Below the pieces are notes generated by a model that was not told where the DNA came from, did not search any database, and worked only from the letters and a program-made list of their open reading frames with translations. From NCBI GenBank assembly GCA_001897155.1, contig MKSF01000013.1:186001-250000 (forward strand): a stretch of DNA of 64,000 nucleotides. The letters are read 5' to 3'. Position numbers and translations under genes: made by a program. The stretch is from Bacteroidetes bacterium 47-18. Its GTDB lineage: Bacteria > Bacteroidota > Bacteroidia > Chitinophagales > Chitinophagaceae. Positions 8,596 to 17,827 of this stretch are shown here, piece by piece. How positions within the stretch are numbered: position 1 is the first letter of the stretch; every line of letters starts with the position of its first letter.

Positions 8596-10695
8596 ATGTA
8601 CTCTAAATTTTTTAAGAACTGTTTAACTGCATTAGCATTGGCCTTGCCGGGACTGGCCAACGCCCAGATGCCGGATTGTTTAAACAATGGCGGCTTTGTG
8701 TATATTCACAGCGGGAGCTCCATCTATAACTGGGATCCACAGCAGCCATTCGGTGCTAACAATCCTGCCCTGAATACGATCAATAACCCCGGCGGCGGGC
8801 TTGCCGTAAGTGAATACTTACCGTCAGGCGGTTACAAAACATTTTATACCTGTGTGGGTAACAACTACTGGTATTATGACGGTACTGCCTGGCAGAATAC
8901 GGGTCATAACGTAGGTAATACTGCCGCTGTAAACCCCGGTGGCGGTGGCGGCTACCTGTACAACCTTGTAGGTGGCACCGGCCAGGTATATGTTTATGAC
9001 GGTACCGGGAACGGCACCCTGCTGACTACTGTAGCCGGCTTTGGCGGCGGCGGTCCTTATGACCTTGTAGGCGATAAGGATGGCAACTGGTACATCTTAA
9101 AATTAAACGGACCACAATACCTCCGTAAATATGACCCCGCAGGCAATATGCTGAAAGAGTGGGCCATCTCCGGAGCGCCTACCAGCACCGCCGGCGGTGG
9201 CTTTGCCATTGTCTGCAACGACCTGTATTACCATAACAATACGGCCCTTTTTTATGGTGCCATAGGAAATGACACGGTTTTTGTATCGCAGGTAACAGGC
9301 GGTACCATACCTTCCCCGAGCGATTTCGGCTCCTGCGAGCTGGGATCGGCGGCTCCAAGCGGCGGTAATGATACCTCTTTCTATCTGTACAGGGGCTGTT
9401 ACAGCGGGAACGTCAAATTCCAGATCACCCCTACCGATGAAAATACGGTATTCACACTCCGCTTCAGTGGCAATGCCCAGAACGGGCTGGACTTCCAGTA
9501 CCTGGATACCAACTTTGTGATTCCTGCCAACGATTCCATCAAATACCTGGAGATCGTACCTTTATTAAGAAGCCCGTCTGTGGGCGACAGGGACCTCGTC
9601 ATAGAAGTGATCGGCGACAACCCATGCCTGGGCGGCGGCCGTGCCATATTACGTACCATCAATGTCAATATCAAAGACTCCCTGGAAGTAGCCATCACAT
9701 CTCCGCCGGTAACCGTTTGCCCCGGAGAGACCATAACGATAACCGCCACCAAGGACCCGATACTGGACCATTTCTGGGAACCTGAACATTTACTGACCGG
9801 CACCTCCGGCCTTACCGTGACCGCACAGCCTACACTGACCACCCGCTACAGCATAAGGGTGGAATATGCAGGCGCGCCATCCACCTGTCCTCCGGTAACT
9901 AAATATTATACCGCGACTGTAGAACCTTACCCGGTTATCAAAGTACCGGATGACTTCATCGTTTGCCTTACTGACAGTATCACATTCGCTACCTCCATTA
10001 CACCGGACAACCCGGGTTATAAAACGACCTGGATACCTGCCAACGGGTTTGGTAATCCTTCCGATGTGAATTCCAAATTCTTTGACCAGCCGGGCACCTA
10101 TACCAAAATCTTAAGGGTATCTACACCGGTAGCCAACTGTACGAAGGAAGAAGAATTTACCATTACCATCATGCCGCCGTTCAGGATCACGGAACTGTCC
10201 AATGACACGGCTATGCAATATGGCGATTCCATCAAGCTGACCGCCAAAGGAGAAAATGCCAAGATATGGGTATGGAATCCTACAAGGAGCATCCAGGATT
10301 ACAGCAATGAGACGATCACCGTATGGCCTAAAGAAACAACGGTTTATACTGCTATCGTATTCGATGAATTTGGCTGTAAGGATAGCGGAATGGTAAAAGT
10401 AACGGTCATCTATGAGCCTAAATTAATGATCCCGAATGCATTCAGCCCTAACGGTGACGGATTGAACGACATCTTCAAAATAGAAGGGGTTGTATATGAA
10501 AAGCTGAACAGCTTCCAGGTATTCGACCGCTACGGTATGAAAGTATTTGAGACCACCAACATCGACAAAGGCTGGGACGGTACTTACCTCAACGGAAAAC
10601 CTGCAGCTCCGGGCGTTTATTACTACCTGATCGAAATGTCCAATGTAGACAGGCAGACCTTCCAGTTCAAGGGAGATGTAACACTGACCAGATAA
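8596..10695 (+). CDS. Secreted protein with type IX secretion type B sorting domain (gliding motility-associated C-terminal domain)
   Basis: A 699-residue cell-surface or secreted protein. Residues 1-24 are a signal peptide ending ANAQ. The N-terminal half is Gly/Asn/Tyr-rich with repeated LVG-type beta strands, like propeller or adhesin-type domains. Two Ig-like or PKD-like domains follow (for example VCPGETITITATKDP around residues 375-450). The last ~90 residues, from PNAFSPNGDGLNDIFKIEG to FKGDVTLTR, are the type B C-terminal domain recognised by the type IX machinery. porU and porV lie a few kb away. The exact function of the passenger is not recognised. Its signal peptide was copied into the pseudogene just upstream. 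Confidence 0.9.
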   Translation: MYSKFFKNCLTALALALPGLANAQMPDCLNNGGFVYIHSGSSIYNWDPQQPFGANNPALNTINNPGGGLAVSEYLPSGGYKTFYTCVGNNYWYYDGTAWQNTGHNVGNTAAVNPGGGGGYLYNLVGGTGQVYVYDGTGNGTLLTTVAGFGGGGPYDLVGDKDGNWYILKLNGPQYLRKYDPAGNMLKEWAISGAPTSTAGGGFAIVCNDLYYHNNTALFYGAIGNDTVFVSQVTGGTIPSPSDFGSCELGSAAPSGGNDTSFYLYRGCYSGNVKFQITPTDENTVFTLRFSGNAQNGLDFQYLDTNFVIPANDSIKYLEIVPLLRSPSVGDRDLVIEVIGDNPCLGGGRAILRTINVNIKDSLEVAITSPPVTVCPGETITITATKDPILDHFWEPEHLLTGTSGLTVTAQPTLTTRYSIRVEYAGAPSTCPPVTKYYTATVEPYPVIKVPDDFIVCLTDSITFATSITPDNPGYKTTWIPANGFGNPSDVNSKFFDQPGTYTKILRVSTPVANCTKEEEFTITIMPPFRITELSNDTAMQYGDSIKLTAKGENAKIWVWNPTRSIQDYSNETITVWPKETTVYTAIVFDEFGCKDSGMVKVTVIYEPKLMIPNAFSPNGDGLNDIFKIEGVVYEKLNSFQVFDRYGMKVFETTNIDKGWDGTYLNGKPAAPGVYYYLIEMSNVDRQTFQFKGDVTLTR

Positions 10696-10734
10696 TATAT
10701 TTATCATCCTGGTAAACAGGATAAGCTGAAAATC

Positions 10735-10771
10735 AACGGCTGCTCATCTTTGGGCAGCCGTTGCGCTTTTC
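10735..10771 (+). terminator. Terminator after the type B secreted protein
   Basis: Arms AACGGCTGC (10735-10743) and GCAGCCGTT (10754-10762) are followed by GCGCTTTT. A second, weaker hairpin (ATCCTG/CAGGAT) lies just before, near 10703-10723. Confidence 0.8.
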
Positions 10772-10852
10772 CAGGTCTTTTTCCCACCCCTGCTGTGCTT
10801 CACCAGCCACTAAAAAGCAGTCCTGAAAATAAGAAGTACGCAAGGTGAAAGA

Positions 10853-10965
10853 TCTCCGTCAAGTTGAAACAATCAATATCAAAAGGCCATCCAAAAGCCA
10901 AAGTGCACCCAAATTTAAGGTCTCCGTAAAGTTGAATGCTGCCAAAGGACTCCAAAAGCATCATC
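10853..10965. repeat. Imperfect direct repeat in a gene-poor gap
   Basis: Two related blocks about 68 bp apart both begin TCTCCGTnAAGTTGAA (10853 and 10921) and continue into AAAGG ... TCCAAAAGC. They lie in the 10772-11083 gap. A 64-codon frame runs through both, but its composition (Lys/Ser-rich, no signal, no domain) does not look like a real gene. I see nothing else in this gap apart from the terminator at its right end. Confidence 0.45.
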
Positions 10966-11083
10966 TTTCCTCCTTTTGCAGGCTGACGCCAACCATAAAA
11001 GGCAAGGCTCTAGGTTCTCCCTTACCTCCCAAAGCCTGACAAGCGTAATAAACATAAAAAGTGATTATCTGCTTATCAGCACA

Positions 11084-11123
11084 TAAAAATCAGGCAGCAA
11101 GGTAAATACCTTGCTGCCTGATT
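11084..11123 (-). terminator. Terminator after the DUF4476 gene
   Basis: Perfect 17-bp arms at 11088-11104 and 11107-11123. On the minus strand the hairpin is followed by TTTTTAT, directly after the gene that ends at 11155. Confidence 0.88.
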
Positions 11124-11154
11124 AACTTAGAGGAAATCCTATAAGAGTTGTATA

Positions 11155-11919
11155 TTATTTTTTCAACGAATCCAGGAACCGGGTCTTATTGCTCTCAAAG
11201 GAAAAAGCGTCCGCCAGCATATCCAGGTTCTCCTTATCCGTGACCTTATCTTTCAGCACCTGCGCCAGCTCTACCTTGGAGTCTTCAAACAGCAGCCAAC
11301 TGAGCACAGCCCTGGCCTCATAGGCGCTTACTGCATTCTTATCAGTAAAATTACGCGCCGCCTTTATCTTATCCTTATCCAGTGTCTGCTTATCCATCTC
11401 CGCTTTCAGCGTTTTCATCTTCGGCCCGAGATTATCCTCAAAGCTCAAAGGGATCGTGATCTCATCATCTATAGTCTGCACCGGTACCGGCGCAAGGCCC
11501 GAGCTGGACCTGGAAGGCTGCACAGCCGGCTGCGTCCCGGCATTGGTATGCTCGCCTCCGCGCAGGGCGGCAAATTCCCTGACCGGCCTTACCCTCAGGT
11601 TGCGGCTTTTCATATCCAGTATGGCTTCATATCGTTTGCCGGGCTCCAGCTTGATATTACCGCTGTATAATTTGATCCCGCGCTTATTACCTGTCCTGCT
11701 GTCCTGCACCACCTCATAGATCTGCACATTGTGCCTTTTCCGGGGAATATCCTTAAAGGTGATGCTTCTCCCTACCCTGTTAAAATCCCTGTCATTCAAA
11801 ATAACGGTAATAGGCTGCAATTCGGAGGTAGTAAACCTTACAGTGCTTACCGGCTTCTGGGCGAATACCGGGACCGCTGCCAACAGCAATCCCAGGAGCA
11901 AAATAATCCTGTGTTTCAT
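11155..11919 (-). CDS. Secreted protein with DUF4476 domain
   Basis: A 254-residue protein with a signal peptide (MKHRIILLLGLLLAAVPVFAQ). An N-terminal beta-rich part (residues ~25-115, TVRFTTSELQPITVILNDRD) is followed by a low-complexity linker. The helical C-terminal DUF4476 domain (residues ~165-254) has the typical TDKNAVSAYEARAVLSWLLFED and ...DMLADAFSFESNKTRFLDSL pattern. The domain is common in secreted Bacteroidota proteins and has no established function. A second DUF4476 protein is encoded at 54445-55542. The gene is followed by its own strong terminator. Confidence 0.88.
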   Translation of the reverse strand: MKHRIILLLGLLLAAVPVFAQKPVSTVRFTTSELQPITVILNDRDFNRVGRSITFKDIPRKRHNVQIYEVVQDSRTGNKRGIKLYSGNIKLEPGKRYEAILDMKSRNLRVRPVREFAALRGGEHTNAGTQPAVQPSRSSSGLAPVPVQTIDDEITIPLSFEDNLGPKMKTLKAEMDKQTLDKDKIKAARNFTDKNAVSAYEARAVLSWLLFEDSKVELAQVLKDKVTDKENLDMLADAFSFESNKTRFLDSLKK

Positions 11920-11967
11920 AAGGCCATATTTTTCTGTAAAGGTATGACTGTTATCAGCGTCAATGGT

Positions 11968-12456
11968 TTAATGCCGCTCATCCTGTACCAACAGCGCTAC
12001 GGCATGCGCTACCACGCCTTCCTGCCTGCCGACAAACCCCATTTTTTCCGCCGTGGTCGCTTTAACGGAGATAGCATCAGTATCTATATTAAGAATACTT
12101 GCTATCGTTTCCTGCATAGCCGTGATATGGGGCTTTATTTTAGGCTGCTCCAGTATCAGCGTACTGTCTATATTATTCACATGATACCCTTTATCCCTTA
12201 TCAGCTCATAGGTTCGCTGCAGCAATATCTTGCTGTCTATCCCCTTATAGGCCGCATCGGTATCGGGGAAATGCACACCGATGTCTCCCAGGGCGAGCGC
12301 GCCCAGCATAGCGTCACAGATGGCGTGCAGCAGCACATCCGCATCCGAATGCCCTTTGGCGCCTTTATGGTGCGGGACCCGGATGCCGCCTATCCAGAAA
12401 GGAATATTGTCTTCCAGCTGATGATAATCAATACCGTATCCTATTCTTAGTTTCAT
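11968..12456 (-). CDS. ispF: 2-C-methyl-D-erythritol 2,4-cyclodiphosphate synthase
   Basis: Fifth step of the MEP isoprenoid pathway: converts CDP-methylerythritol 2-phosphate to the cyclic diphosphate, releasing CMP. The 162-residue length is normal. The zinc ligands D10 and H12 (GIDYH) and H44 (LLHAICDAMLGA) are in place, as are GHSDADVL and the C-terminal KATTAEKMGFVGRQEG. The enzyme works as a cytosolic homotrimer. The gene lies 48 bp upstream of the DUF4476 gene on the same strand and is separated from porV by a hairpin, so it probably has its own promoter. Confidence 0.97.
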   Translation of the reverse strand: MKLRIGYGIDYHQLEDNIPFWIGGIRVPHHKGAKGHSDADVLLHAICDAMLGALALGDIGVHFPDTDAAYKGIDSKILLQRTYELIRDKGYHVNNIDSTLILEQPKIKPHITAMQETIASILNIDTDAISVKATTAEKMGFVGRQEGVVAHAVALLVQDERH

Positions 12457-12482
12457 AAAATATGTAACAGGTTGTATAAACT

Positions 12483-12524
12483 TTCAGACCTCTTTTACCA
12501 AATATCTTGTAAAAGAGGTCTGAA
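12483..12524 (-). terminator. Hairpin after porV
   Basis: Perfect arms of at least 14 bp (12485-12498 and 12509-12522, extending to 12483-12524) lie between the porV stop and the ispF start. No long T run follows, so it may be a weak terminator or an mRNA-stabilising hairpin. Confidence 0.6.
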
Positions 12525-12554
12525 CTATGAAATAAATCTATTTAAATAAGGTAA

Positions 12555-13727
12555 TTACCCTTTCTGCGCACTTGCCTGGTTAAAATTAAAGGTCAGTGTG
12601 AACCTCAGGGTATTGGCCAGCGGGTTGGTCACCAGGCTGGGGTTTTTACCTGAATTGATCACTGCCGGAACCAGGTAAGAGAAATCCAGTCCGAAAGCGT
12701 TATAGCGTACACCTAAACCACATGTGAAATACTGGCGTGCACCATTACCCGGAGCTTCGTAAAAATAGCCGGCCCTTACTGCAAACTGGTTCATATACCA
12801 GTATTCCGCGCCCAGGGACACCACGGTACCGTAAAATTCAGGGGCTTGGGTAAAAGACCGCATCATACCGTTCACTACGGACAGCTCAGGACGGTTCCAC
12901 TGACCGTTCTTATATACCGCGGAAGGAATGAGCAACTTATTCAGGTCTACCGTACCGGTCACTTTATTGTACGCATCCATCTGGTAGGTATAAGCGGCAC
13001 CTATACCCAGGTTGGTAGGAATATAATCCTGCCGGAGACCGGAATAGGAGATCTTGGACCCGATATTGGACAGTACCGCACCGGCGCTGAAGGTGCTTTT
13101 CACATCTTCAGACTGTTCGGTAGTTTTGGAATAATACAGACCCAGGTCTCCCGCAAAGGCATTCCCCGGAGTATATATGGTATTCTGCATATTGGCACCC
13201 TGTGCGATATTGGAATAGATGTACCTCAGGCTGACACCCAGGGACAGGTATTCCGACAGGCTCCTGGAATAGCCCACATCAAAGGACATTTCCCGAGGGC
13301 TTCCCACGTTTTGCGGGGTACCGTGAATATCCGTGTACTGGATATCACCGAGATTGAAATATCTCATAGAAGCGCTGAGCGCCTGATTTTTTTCCTTGCC
13401 GAATTTATAGTAGCCTGCCAGGTAGCCTACGAACATATCATCTATCTGCAACTGACGCAGCCACGGAATAAAAGAGAGAGAGAGACCAAAATCATTTTCG
13501 TTCTTCACGATCTTACCCACATTCCAGTATTGTGCGTTGGCATCAGGACTTGTAGCAATTCCCGCATCCCCCATGGCACCGGCCCTGGAATCCGGGGAAA
13601 TCCTTAAAAAAGGTACAGCAGGACTTGCTGCGCCCACCCTGCCATCAAGATTTTGACCTAATGTAACTTCAGATAAAGCCAGACAACTTAATAAGGAAAT
13701 ACCAGCAATAGCAATTTTTTTAGCCAT
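12555..13727 (-). CDS. porV: Type IX secretion outer-membrane protein PorV
   Basis: PorV (LptO) is a FadL-like outer-membrane barrel that binds type IX cargo as it leaves the translocon and delivers it to the sortase PorU. The 390-residue protein has a signal peptide, then the family hallmark SPAVPFLRISPDSRAGAMGD followed by GIATSPDANAQYWN. Barrel strands run to a C-terminal aromatic strand. It lies downstream of porU on the same strand, as in many Bacteroidota. A hairpin terminator and a TATCTTTG box between the two genes suggest it also has its own transcript. Confidence 0.95.
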   Translation of the reverse strand: MAKKIAIAGISLLSCLALSEVTLGQNLDGRVGAASPAVPFLRISPDSRAGAMGDAGIATSPDANAQYWNVGKIVKNENDFGLSLSFIPWLRQLQIDDMFVGYLAGYYKFGKEKNQALSASMRYFNLGDIQYTDIHGTPQNVGSPREMSFDVGYSRSLSEYLSLGVSLRYIYSNIAQGANMQNTIYTPGNAFAGDLGLYYSKTTEQSEDVKSTFSAGAVLSNIGSKISYSGLRQDYIPTNLGIGAAYTYQMDAYNKVTGTVDLNKLLIPSAVYKNGQWNRPELSVVNGMMRSFTQAPEFYGTVVSLGAEYWYMNQFAVRAGYFYEAPGNGARQYFTCGLGVRYNAFGLDFSYLVPAVINSGKNPSLVTNPLANTLRFTLTFNFNQASAQKG

Positions 13728-13828
13728 TATTATTAATTTGATTAAATAAAAGTTTTTTAATTTAAAAAAAGTATTAAATGTTCTATAGGCTTTCTGTATA
13801 AGTTATGTACATACGTTTGTACAACGGG

Positions 13829-13836
13829 CAAAGATA
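13829..13836 (-). promoter_or_regulatory. Possible -7 box for porV
   Basis: On the minus strand the sequence reads TATCTTTG, an exact TAnnTTTG match, about 100 bp upstream of the porV ATG and just past the porU terminator. The -33 element is weak. Confidence 0.42.
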
Positions 13837-13859
13837 TTAATTATTATGGTTATTTCCAT

Positions 13860-13897
13860 ATAAAAATGTATTTACCCCGGATTACTGGGGTAAATAC
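13860..13897 (-). terminator. Terminator of porU with the stop codon in its loop
   Basis: Arms GTATTTACCCC (13868-13878) and GGGGTAAATAC (13887-13897) form an 11-bp stem; on the minus strand it is followed by ATTTTTA. The porU stop codon (13882-13884) lies in the 8-nt loop, so the last codons of porU form one side of the stem. Confidence 0.75.
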
Positions 13898-16800
13898 ACT
13901 AATTTCTGATTTGCATGGGCGCTCTTACCGTCTTCGGTATGGATATCCACCCGGTAAAAATAGATACCGGCCTCCAGCGGTCTGCCGTCAACAGTGGTGG
14001 CATCCCAGGAAATTTCAGTCCTGTTGCCCTCCGCCAGGGTATTTCTTTCCGCATATCCTACCAGCCTGCCGGAAGGACTGTAGATCCTGATCTGTATATC
14101 CAGCTCCTTACCCTCCTGGTTGTGCTGGATCACGAAATGGGTGGTCTGGCTGAAAGGATTGGGATAGTTGAAGATCTCGCCGATAAAACCCTTGTCGGGA
14201 TTGATCACCTCAAAGGTAACCGTACCTTCCCCCGAATTATTGAAAATATCCCAGGCTCTCACCTTGACCGTATGCTTTCCTTCCGGTAAATGATAGAACT
14301 GGAAATTCACATAGCCGTTCTGGTAATCGTTGGGATAAGTATTGTAATAGGAATTCATCACATACGGGTTGCTCTCATCCTCGTCCAGTATAGCCACCAG
14401 GTCATGACCCAGCGAGCTGCCGGAGACGTTGATGCCGTTATCATCATATAATTCCACATACAGCATGGGATTGGCGCCCACTACGCCGCCGTTCCTGAAC
14501 TTATTGTTGTCAATGAACGGCTTCACTACCGGTCCCGTGCCATCATTATCTTGTGCATTCGGGTCCAGGCCTCCTATAACGAAAGAGGTATCAAAGCCTT
14601 TCGCTTCCTCGCGGTCGGAATGGGCGTAATAACCTATTTTGCCGCTGCCGAAATCATAGATGATATCTTTGGGCAGCAGGAACTGGGTTTTGAATTTCCC
14701 GTTGGTAACGGTAGCGATCACCCTGGCCAGCACGTTGTTCTGAACCGTGAAATAAGGGGTCGGCATTTTCTCATTGGGCAGGGTCTGCAGGTTGACCGCC
14801 TTGTCATAAATGGAGATGTATACGGTCCCGTTAAAGCTGCTGAGATCGTTATCCTCCCAATCTGCTATATGTCCCTCTATGATATATTTGCCGAGCGCGC
14901 TCATCGTATCCGTTTCCACTTCCGTCCCGGTGCTGACATTATAGATCCTGTCTGTGATCACTTTATTTACAGGTATCTGTAAATGCATGGTCGGATCGCC
15001 CAGCAGGGCATACCTGAAGCTGTTGCTGATGCTGTTAGGATTCTCATTCTTAGCCAGCCTGAAAGCGTCTCCAATGGTGCTGTACCTGCCGTCCTGGCCC
15101 CTGGTGAACAGGTGGTCCACCAGGCTTTTGGAGATCAGCTTATTACCTGTAGAATATACGATCTGGGTAGTGGAGATCAGCGCAATGGCGCCTCCGTTGG
15201 CCTTTTTCAGGAGCTGCACCCCCGCAGAGCGTATGCCCGGCTGGTCAAAGCGGCTGAAATCGCAGGTACCGGTAAACAGCAGGGGCAGCTTGCTGATATT
15301 ATTCCACCTGTCATAATCGGCGGCAGTGAGGATAGCCTCGTGCGCCCAGCGCTGGGGACTGCCGTGCCCGCTGTAGCTCATATAAAGGGTACCGGCGAAT
15401 ATCTGGTCATTGATGGCCTTATTGACATCCGGGAAACGCGACCCGCTGGAGGTCTGCTTTTTGCTGTAGGCATCCGCGTATATCTTATGCAGGCTGTAAT
15501 TCAGGTTATTGTTCAGGAAATAGCTGTTGGCATACTCGCAGTCATCCAGGTGGTTCATACCTCCCGTAGGGTTTGCAAACCCAAGGTCCTTATCATCCGC
15601 GACGAAAGTGATATTGTTCTTCCAGGGGCCAAACGACTCGGGATTGTGATACTTCCTGTATTTATCCAGGAGTATACGCCCTTCCTCCTCGTTATTGACC
15701 GGCAGCCTTCCTACGCTTACATCCAGTATGGGCAGGCTCAGCGAGTTCCTGCTGTTGATATCCTCACCATCATCTAGCAGGGCATAAAAGTCATCCGAGG
15801 TAAAGGCATAATCATTGCTGCTGGATTCCACAGACTGGAAAGCCGGCACAAAATTGGTGTTGTTGCCGATCCTGTCCTTAAAGTCATAGGAGCCGTTACC
15901 GTACAGCAGGAAGCCTTTGGGTATCTCCGCTTCTGAAGTAGCCCTGTCATAGAACATTTTGATAAAGTTCCTGATACCTACTATATCCTGCCCGCCGGAA
16001 GAAAATTCATTATAGATCTGGTTGACGGTCACTACTTCCACGCTCTGGCCGAAGGCGCTTTTTTTGTAATCGGCAAATTCCCTGGCGCTGCCCAGCAGCG
16101 AGGGATGGGTGATAATGAGCAGGTCCCTATAGCCTATTCCATGCAGGTTCTGGTTGTCCACCCTTCCGGAAGCCACGGGCGTATGGTAAGAGGAGCCGTT
16201 GAAGGCGATAAACTCCCGGAGCATATTGCCTTCCGCCAGGAAAGTATATTGCCCGCCCGAAGCCGTGCCGTTCACCTGTACAATGTTGAAAGGATCGGTG
16301 ATATCCCATACCGTCACATTACCGGACACATTATCCAGCGTGTACCGGACAAAATTGTTCAGTCCCAGGTTTGCTACGGAAAGGTTCCGGAAATTCAGTT
16401 GCGTGCCGTTGAAGCGAAGCCGGCTTTTATAGTTGAGCTGCAGGTAATCCACAAATGCTTTGCCGGTGGTGCCGCTGCTGTAGGTATATTGAAAATTAAG
16501 GTTAGCGGAAGCCGGCGTAACGGTGCCCGTCAGCGTTCCGTCCGTATAATACTGGTATTCGCTGGTCAGGGCGTTCAGGCTCCTGTCATTGATATTGGCG
16601 TTGTTAAGCCGGAGGGTAAACATACCCGGTCCCGTATTTTCATGACCCACCAGGGTCTTATAGGACACATCACCGGCAGGCTCATAGAGCGTGGCGGCTA
16701 TGGATTGTGTGAGGGAGGAAGGAACATTGGTAAAAAAAAGCTTGTCCCACCATACCCTTCCCAGGGCGGAAGCAGAAAAGCTGTCCCTGTCCTGCAGCCA

Positions 16801-17658
16801 GTAGTTGTCAAAATCCGTAACCGTCGCTACCGGAGTGGCGGAAGGGCTGAGCGTGCCGATCCGTTTTCCGGGTCCCATATCCACATTGACGAAATAATAG
16901 CTGTAATCCTCGTAGATATTTGATGTATGGACAAAGGTATTGGAAGTGCTTTCATAGGACCATTTTGTCGGGCCGTCAGCATAGAACAGCACATAATCGC
17001 CCGATGTGAAAGCGGAGCCTGTCGTGCTGACCCAGATAGCGTTTTCGTTCAGGTCATCATAATTATCGCTGCTGCCGGCCTTCTCGCTCATCATCTTCCC
17101 GCCGTTCCCGTATATGCGGATGTTGGCAGGATTCACCTGGGACATATTAATGCCCAGCGTACTGAAAAAGTTATAGTCCAGCTTCTGAACGCCCCTGTTC
17201 TTCACCGCTATCTTGTACCAGGTACCTGTAGCCAGTACGGAATTATCCGCGAACGTGGGACGCTGGCGGACATCCCTGCTGCCGGCGGGCTCCTCCGTGT
17301 ACTTTATATCCGCCGATTCCAGGGTCACGATCTCGTTATTGATCCTGGCCTGCCTGGGAAACTTCAGGATAGCATAAGGTACCTTGCGCTCTATGGCAAC
17401 GGCAACGTCCGGCTCGAAGGAATTGGGAAGGGCATTGCCGCTGCCCGCCGGGAGGACGGCTTTGGCTGTCCGGATATTCTCAAGCGTGATATGCGGAATG
17501 CTGCTACGCTGAAGCTTTATTTTTTTATAGATAAAGCCGTCCTCTGTGGCTGACGCATCAAAATCCATGGTGATCACCGCGGATTGCTGCGCCCATACAG
17601 ATATGCTGCCCAGCGCCAGGCCGGAGACAAGAATAATACGGCTAAAAAATTTATTCAT
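13882..17658 (-). CDS. porU: Type IX secretion sortase PorU
   Basis: Gingipain-like (C25) cysteine peptidase that removes the C-terminal sorting signal of type IX cargo at the cell surface and attaches the cargo to lipopolysaccharide. The 1258-residue protein has a signal peptide, a ~450-residue beta-rich N-terminal region, then the C25 domain. Catalytic H765 is in YSGHGSP and C799 in TGTCDFSRFD, a 34-residue spacing close to that known for P. gingivalis PorU. The C-terminus carries a sorting-domain-like beta sandwich (FNYPNPFSQTTHF ... GIYFYRVDI). porV follows 155 bp downstream. Confidence 0.96.
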   Translation of the reverse strand: MNKFFSRIILVSGLALGSISVWAQQSAVITMDFDASATEDGFIYKKIKLQRSSIPHITLENIRTAKAVLPAGSGNALPNSFEPDVAVAIERKVPYAILKFPRQARINNEIVTLESADIKYTEEPAGSRDVRQRPTFADNSVLATGTWYKIAVKNRGVQKLDYNFFSTLGINMSQVNPANIRIYGNGGKMMSEKAGSSDNYDDLNENAIWVSTTGSAFTSGDYVLFYADGPTKWSYESTSNTFVHTSNIYEDYSYYFVNVDMGPGKRIGTLSPSATPVATVTDFDNYWLQDRDSFSASALGRVWWDKLFFTNVPSSLTQSIAATLYEPAGDVSYKTLVGHENTGPGMFTLRLNNANINDRSLNALTSEYQYYTDGTLTGTVTPASANLNFQYTYSSGTTGKAFVDYLQLNYKSRLRFNGTQLNFRNLSVANLGLNNFVRYTLDNVSGNVTVWDITDPFNIVQVNGTASGGQYTFLAEGNMLREFIAFNGSSYHTPVASGRVDNQNLHGIGYRDLLIITHPSLLGSAREFADYKKSAFGQSVEVVTVNQIYNEFSSGGQDIVGIRNFIKMFYDRATSEAEIPKGFLLYGNGSYDFKDRIGNNTNFVPAFQSVESSSNDYAFTSDDFYALLDDGEDINSRNSLSLPILDVSVGRLPVNNEEEGRILLDKYRKYHNPESFGPWKNNITFVADDKDLGFANPTGGMNHLDDCEYANSYFLNNNLNYSLHKIYADAYSKKQTSSGSRFPDVNKAINDQIFAGTLYMSYSGHGSPQRWAHEAILTAADYDRWNNISKLPLLFTGTCDFSRFDQPGIRSAGVQLLKKANGGAIALISTTQIVYSTGNKLISKSLVDHLFTRGQDGRYSTIGDAFRLAKNENPNSISNSFRYALLGDPTMHLQIPVNKVITDRIYNVSTGTEVETDTMSALGKYIIEGHIADWEDNDLSSFNGTVYISIYDKAVNLQTLPNEKMPTPYFTVQNNVLARVIATVTNGKFKTQFLLPKDIIYDFGSGKIGYYAHSDREEAKGFDTSFVIGGLDPNAQDNDGTGPVVKPFIDNNKFRNGGVVGANPMLYVELYDDNGINVSGSSLGHDLVAILDEDESNPYVMNSYYNTYPNDYQNGYVNFQFYHLPEGKHTVKVRAWDIFNNSGEGTVTFEVINPDKGFIGEIFNYPNPFSQTTHFVIQHNQEGKELDIQIRIYSPSGRLVGYAERNTLAEGNRTEISWDATTVDGRPLEAGIYFYRVDIHTEDGKSAHANQKLVYLPQ

Positions 17659-17765
17659 AGATATTACTTTTCAGATTTAGCATGTACCGTCTACACGCTA
17701 TCATCAAAATTAACGTAATTTTTAACGGGATAGTATGTAACAATTGTTAATTGTAGTACCCCTAA

Positions 17766-17799
17766 CGCAAAAACTGCCTCTATCTTACGACAGAGGCAG
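17766..17799 (-). terminator. Terminator after rpsG
   Basis: Arms CTGCCTCT (17774-17781) and AGAGGCAG (17792-17799). On the minus strand the stem is followed by TTTTTG. It closes the rpsL-rpsG transcript before porU. Confidence 0.85.
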
Positions 17800-17827
17800 A
17801 AAATTAAATATATCTGAATGAGGTCTG

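Noticed and set aside
10845-11039. A 64-codon frame in the gap after the type B secreted protein
   Set aside because: It runs through an imperfect direct repeat, has no signal peptide, domain or usual codon pattern, and ends without context.
13915-17553. Several long plus-strand frames opposite porU
   Set aside because: All are antisense shadows of the 1258-codon PorU frame, whose catalytic His and Cys motifs and sorting domain are clear.
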